DNA from: Tychonema litorale BBK16
GTDB lineage: Bacteria; Cyanobacteriota; Cyanobacteriia; Cyanobacteriales; Microcoleaceae
NCBI RefSeq assembly: GCF_021648855.1
Contig: NZ_JAKJHX010000031.1
Coordinates: forward strand, 11,748 to 48,876
DNA: 37,129 bases
Direction of reading: 5' to 3'
Position 1 is the first letter of the stretch. Every line of letters starts with the position of its first letter. The position numbers and the translations under genes were made by a program. The notes beneath the pieces were generated by a model, which saw only the letters and a program-made list of their open reading frames with translations, did no database searches and was not told where the DNA came from. Positions 33,797-37,129 of this stretch are shown here, in pieces.

Positions 33797-35536
33797 GTGC
33801 CCAATAACCACACCTCCACACAATCCTTTCAATTTGACTCCATTGACAGCGCCCTCGCAGACCTCAAAGCAGGTCGGATGCTCGTAGTAGTCGATGACGA
33901 AAACCGCGAAAACGAAGGCGACGTCATTTGTGCCTCCCAATTCGCCACGCCCGACAATATCAATTTCATGGCAGTTCACGCGCGCGGCTTGATTTGTTTG
34001 GCTTTGACGGGCGATCGCCTCGATCGCCTCGAATTGCCCCTAATGGTCAGCAAAAATACCGACAACAATCAAACTGCCTTCACCGTCAGCATCGATGCAG
34101 TCAACGGCGTTAGCACCGGTATCTCCGCCGAAGATAGAGCTCGCACCATCCAAGTATCCATCCACCCCGACACCAAACCTCAAGACTTACGTCGTCCCGG
34201 TCATATTTTTCCCCTACGCGCGATCGACGGTGGAGTCCTCAAACGCGCCGGCCACACCGAAGCCTCAGTTGACCTTTCCAGACTCGCCGGATTGTATCCC
34301 AGTGGCGTGATCTGCGAAATTCAAAACCCCGACGGTTCAATGGCGAGATTACCCGAATTAATCGAGTACGCCAAAACCCACAACCTCAAAATCATCAGCA
34401 TTGCCGACTTAATTAGCTACCGACTCAAGCACGATCGATTTGTCCGCCGCGAAACAGTCGCTAAATTACCAACTCAATTCGGTGAGTTTATGATTTACGC
34501 CTATCGCGACACTAAAGACAACTCCGAACACGTTGCCGTCGTCAAAGGCGATCCAGCAGAATTTAAAGACAAACCCGTGATGGTGCGGGTACACTCCGAA
34601 TGCTTAACAGGTGATGCTTTAGGTTCCCTACGTTGCGACTGTCGAATGCAACTACAAGCCGCACTCAAAATGATTGAAAATGCCGGTTCTGGCATCATAG
34701 TTTACTTACGCCAAGAAGGTCGGGGCATTGGACTGGTAAATAAACTCAAAGCTTACTCCCTGCAAGATATCGGATACGATACCGTAGAAGCCAACGAGCG
34801 ATTGGGATTTCCCGCAGACTTGCGAAACTACGGCGTCGGCGCACAAATGCTCAACGATTTGGGAGTGCAAAAAATCCGATTAATTACCAACAACCCCCGG
34901 AAAATTGCCGGGTTAAAGGGTTACGGAATTGAAGTAGTCGATCGCGTTCCCCTACTCATTGAAGCCAACGATTACAACTCTATTTATCTGGCAACAAAGG
35001 CTGAAAAACTCGGTCATATGTTGCTGCAAACTTATTTAGTCACAGTAGCGATCCAGTGGAACGAAACTAAGGCAGAAACCAAAAAGCAGAAGACAGAAGC
35101 AAAAGAGGAAGATATAGCAATTCAAAATCGGTATGAACACCTGGAAAAACTGCGCGATTTGGCAGGAAGCTACGATTTATTGTTGCAAGAAGAAGCGCGG
35201 CCTGTGGGTATAGCCCTATTCGGACAAAACTCCTTAATCTTTCACCTCGGCTTCGATCAAGCTGGACTCGCAGCCCCCGATTGGTATGAACAAACAAACC
35301 ATCCTTACACAGAGGCGATCGCCCAAATTCTCAGCGTAATCAGCACCTGGCCGGATTTGCAAACACTAGAATTCATGGTTTCCGCCGGTACCGATCCGCT
35401 CAAACTCCTGCAAGTCCAGCTCGATCGCGAGACATTCCCTTTGTCGGAATTAGTCGGAATTTGCGATAATCTCAAACCGCAAAAAATCTATAGTTTTGTC
35501 TCTATTCCCGATTCGGCCCTCGAAATGTCAAGCTAG
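33797..35536 (+). CDS. ribBA: Bifunctional riboflavin biosynthesis protein RibBA
   Basis: Fuses 3,4-dihydroxy-2-butanone-4-phosphate synthase and GTP cyclohydrolase II, the two entry reactions of riboflavin synthesis. The start is placed at GTG 33797 (PNNHTSTQSFQFDSID); the frame is open back to TTG 33653 but those 48 residues are not protein-like. The first domain has VVVDDENRENEGDVI (Mg2+-binding acidic loop), HTEASVDL and the D-R-x4-RR.G-type substrate residues. The second has HSECLTGDALGSLRCDC (zinc cysteines) and RQEGRGIGL. Both are intact. After about residue 415 comes a charged linker and about 130 residues of a C-terminal extension common in cyanobacterial RibBA (LFGQNSLIFHLGFDQAG). 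No Shine-Dalgarno sequence and no FMN riboswitch are visible. It ends 27 bases before the pentapeptide gene, so the two may be co-transcribed. Confidence 0.9.
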   Translation: MPNNHTSTQSFQFDSIDSALADLKAGRMLVVVDDENRENEGDVICASQFATPDNINFMAVHARGLICLALTGDRLDRLELPLMVSKNTDNNQTAFTVSIDAVNGVSTGISAEDRARTIQVSIHPDTKPQDLRRPGHIFPLRAIDGGVLKRAGHTEASVDLSRLAGLYPSGVICEIQNPDGSMARLPELIEYAKTHNLKIISIADLISYRLKHDRFVRRETVAKLPTQFGEFMIYAYRDTKDNSEHVAVVKGDPAEFKDKPVMVRVHSECLTGDALGSLRCDCRMQLQAALKMIENAGSGIIVYLRQEGRGIGLVNKLKAYSLQDIGYDTVEANERLGFPADLRNYGVGAQMLNDLGVQKIRLITNNPRKIAGLKGYGIEVVDRVPLLIEANDYNSIYLATKAEKLGHMLLQTYLVTVAIQWNETKAETKKQKTEAKEEDIAIQNRYEHLEKLRDLAGSYDLLLQEEARPVGIALFGQNSLIFHLGFDQAGLAAPDWYEQTNHPYTEAIAQILSVISTWPDLQTLEFMVSAGTDPLKLLQVQLDRETFPLSELVGICDNLKPQKIYSFVSIPDSALEMSS

Positions 35537-35563
35537 ATTCAGAAATAGAGATGGCAAATTGCA

Positions 35564-37000
35564 ATGGAAATGAACGCTGGTGACTTTCTCAATCGGCTCG
35601 ACCTCAGAGGACAAGCTCTCAAAGGCGTCAACCTCAGTGGCGCAGAACTCCGAGGAGCAAACCTCAGAGGCACCGACCTCAGAGAAACCAACCTGAGCGA
35701 AGCTATTCTCAGGTATGCAGACCTGATAGAAGCCGACCTCACCCTTGCCAATCTCAGGGGGGCGGACTTAGCAGAGTCATTTCTCAATTTAGCCAACCTC
35801 ACCAGAGCTGATTTGACAGGTGCTGTCCTCAGAGAAGCTACTCTCGTAGGAGCTGAACTTTTCGGGACCAATCTCCAACAAGCAAGTTTGATCAAAGCCA
35901 ATCTAGTTGGAGCGAATCTAGCTGGAGCGAATCTAGCTGGAGCCAACCTGAGCGGGGCAGATTTGCGGGGAGCTCAGTTGCTCGACACCATTTTAGACAA
36001 AGCTGTCTACAATAACCGGACTGTGTTTCCCGATGATCTTGACCCCGCTGCAATGGGAGCATTGTTGCTAGCTCCCAATGTTTCGCTCGTAGGTTTAAAT
36101 CTGTCTATGGTAGATTTAACCGGAGTCGATTTAAAAGGATCGGATTTGCGGCGGACAAATTTATCTAACGCTATATTATTTGGAGCCAAGCTCGATCGGG
36201 CAAACTTAACAGGAGCCAACCTCAGCGGAGCCGACTTAAGAGAAGCCAATTTGAGCAGCACAATTTTGGAAAAAGCTGTTTACAGCAACAAAACATTATT
36301 TTCAGAAAGCATTGACCTCAGTATCGCCGGCGCTTATTTAATTGCTCCCAATGTATCGTTGCAAGGATTAAACTTAACTGGAGCGGACTTAAGCGGATCA
36401 GATTTAAGCGGAGCTAATTTGAGCGGAACTAACTTAAGTTCAGTAAACCTAAAAAATGTAGACCTCAGCAGAGCTAGCATGAAAAAAGCTTACCTCAAAG
36501 GTGCAAACTTGGAGGGTACAGATTTGCGAGGAGCAGATTTAACTGGCGCAATTTTGCACCAAGTAAACTTGATCTCTGCTGACCTCCGGGGTGTAGACTT
36601 AACAAGGGCTGACCTGAGTGGCGCTAATTTGAGTAATGCTGATTTAAGGGAGACAGATTTAACCGGGGCTACTCTGTTATTCGCTAATTTGAGCGGAGCC
36701 GATTTGAGAGGTGTAGACTTGACAAAAGCCGACCTCAGCGGCGCTAAATTAAACGAAGCCGACCTGAGAAAAGCAGATTTAATGAGAGTAAATTTAGCAG
36801 GAGCGGATTTAACAGAGGTAGATTTGAGTGATGCTCATTTATTTCGAGTTAATCTCAAAGGTGCTAACCTGAAAGGTGCAAACCTCAAAGGTGCAAGTTT
36901 TAAGCTAGTGTTTTTGAGTGATGCTCATTTGAGCGAAACAGATTTGACTGATGTCGATCTGAGTCCGAGTTTCTTTGAAATACCATTGGAATCAGAATAG
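35564..37000 (+). CDS. Pentapeptide-repeat protein
   Basis: 478 residues, nearly all A(D/N)LxX pentapeptides (GANLRGTDLRETNLSEAIL and so on), predicted to fold as a right-handed quadrilateral beta-helix. Two non-repeat loops interrupt it at about residues 142-175 and 232-265 (TILDKAVYNNRTVFPDDLDP and TILEKAVYSNKTLFSESIDL); both are followed by APNVSL(V/Q)GLNL, so a module of about 90 residues was duplicated. No signal peptide, membrane segment or other domain is seen. Functions of cyanobacterial members are mostly unknown; DNA-mimic topoisomerase inhibitors belong to the superfamily, but nothing here proves that role. It starts 27 bases after ribBA. Confidence 0.95.
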   Translation: MEMNAGDFLNRLDLRGQALKGVNLSGAELRGANLRGTDLRETNLSEAILRYADLIEADLTLANLRGADLAESFLNLANLTRADLTGAVLREATLVGAELFGTNLQQASLIKANLVGANLAGANLAGANLSGADLRGAQLLDTILDKAVYNNRTVFPDDLDPAAMGALLLAPNVSLVGLNLSMVDLTGVDLKGSDLRRTNLSNAILFGAKLDRANLTGANLSGADLREANLSSTILEKAVYSNKTLFSESIDLSIAGAYLIAPNVSLQGLNLTGADLSGSDLSGANLSGTNLSSVNLKNVDLSRASMKKAYLKGANLEGTDLRGADLTGAILHQVNLISADLRGVDLTRADLSGANLSNADLRETDLTGATLLFANLSGADLRGVDLTKADLSGAKLNEADLRKADLMRVNLAGADLTEVDLSDAHLFRVNLKGANLKGANLKGASFKLVFLSDAHLSETDLTDVDLSPSFFEIPLESE

Positions 37001-37005
37001 TAATT

Positions 37006-37033
37006 GGGCATCGGGCATCGGGCATCGGGCATT
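37006..37033. repeat. 7-nt tandem repeat (GGGCATC)
   Basis: Three exact GGGCATC units and one GGGCATT follow five bases after the pentapeptide gene stop. The unit is the reverse complement of the GATGCCC unit at 24591. Confidence 0.85.
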
Positions 37034-37047
37034 GGTAGCAAAAATGA

Positions 37048-37068
37048 GGAGACGGCAGTGCCGTGTCC
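37048..37068. repeat. Dispersed 21-bp palindrome, copy g
   Basis: GGAGACGGCA, central G, TGCCGTGTCC with one mismatched pair. It follows the pentapeptide gene and may separate it from a converging gene that begins beyond the right edge. Confidence 0.75.
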
Positions 37069-37076
37069 CTACAATA

Positions 37077-37129
37077 TTATTGTCGGTAAGTCGGATCGTA
37101 GCCATGTCGTTCTGTGAGCCAAGGAGTTG
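37077..37129 (-). CDS. Possible C-terminus of a converging gene (partial)
   Basis: On the minus strand the last 53 bases can be read as TPWLTERHGYDPTYRQ followed by TAA at 37079-37077. The residues look protein-like and a palindrome of the family seen at other gene ends follows the stop. Only 16 codons are visible, so the call rests mainly on context. Confidence 0.25.
   Translation of the reverse strand, partial: TPWLTERHGYDPTYRQ

Noticed and set aside
35539..35946. Long minus-strand frame rich in Leu, Arg, Ala and Ser
   Set aside because: It is the mirror of the pentapeptide repeats on the opposite strand and has a low-complexity, non-protein-like composition.

Overview
The window comes from a filamentous-type cyanobacterium, most likely of the Oscillatoria/Microcoleus group. 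The lineage is an inference; the phylum is well supported. Ferredoxin-NADP reductase carries a CpcD-type phycobilisome linker domain, phosphoribulokinase and a fused RibBA are present, HIP1 octamers (GCGATCGC) are frequent, and the intergenic spaces hold the 7-nt tandem repeats and short palindromes typical of these genomes. No rRNA, CRISPR array, prophage or intact insertion sequence was seen.

Left part (1-6500): a minus-strand pair made of a RelE/ParE-type domain fused to a superfamily 1 helicase, followed by a coiled-coil protein with 11-residue repeats that runs off the edge. Next come petH (minus) and prk (plus). The long petH/prk divergent spacer holds a hairpin-rich RNA-like element resembling HEARO/omega RNAs and a second structured segment just ahead of prk.

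Middle (6500-22100): a large RTX-nuclease-phytase-like secreted protein, an anchored FAD oxidoreductase, a glutathione S-transferase pseudogene, mntP, a b561-type cytochrome, a membrane histidine kinase whose H-box histidine is arginine, a conserved hypothetical, an MBL-fold protein with degraded metal ligands, an M50 site-2 protease, a CgeB-like glycosyltransferase and ATP sulfurylase (sat).

Right part (22100-37129): a caspase-fold protein lacking both catalytic residues, a UbiH-type hydroxylase, an exported MBL-fold protein, a fasciclin protein, a cobalamin-binding protein, a GT39 membrane glycosyltransferase with a 7-nt microsatellite inside its reading frame, tRNA-Phe, a nucleotidyltransferase pseudogene, a GYF-like membrane protein, ribBA and a large pentapeptide-repeat protein.

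Most genes are single transcription units without functional clustering. Three themes stand out. (1) Four proteins keep a recognisable enzyme fold but lack hallmark catalytic residues. (2) A family of 21-bp palindromes with compensatory changes sits mainly between convergent genes. (3) 7-nt tandem repeats recur at six places. The best candidate for an undescribed system is the RelE-helicase fusion with its coiled-coil partner.
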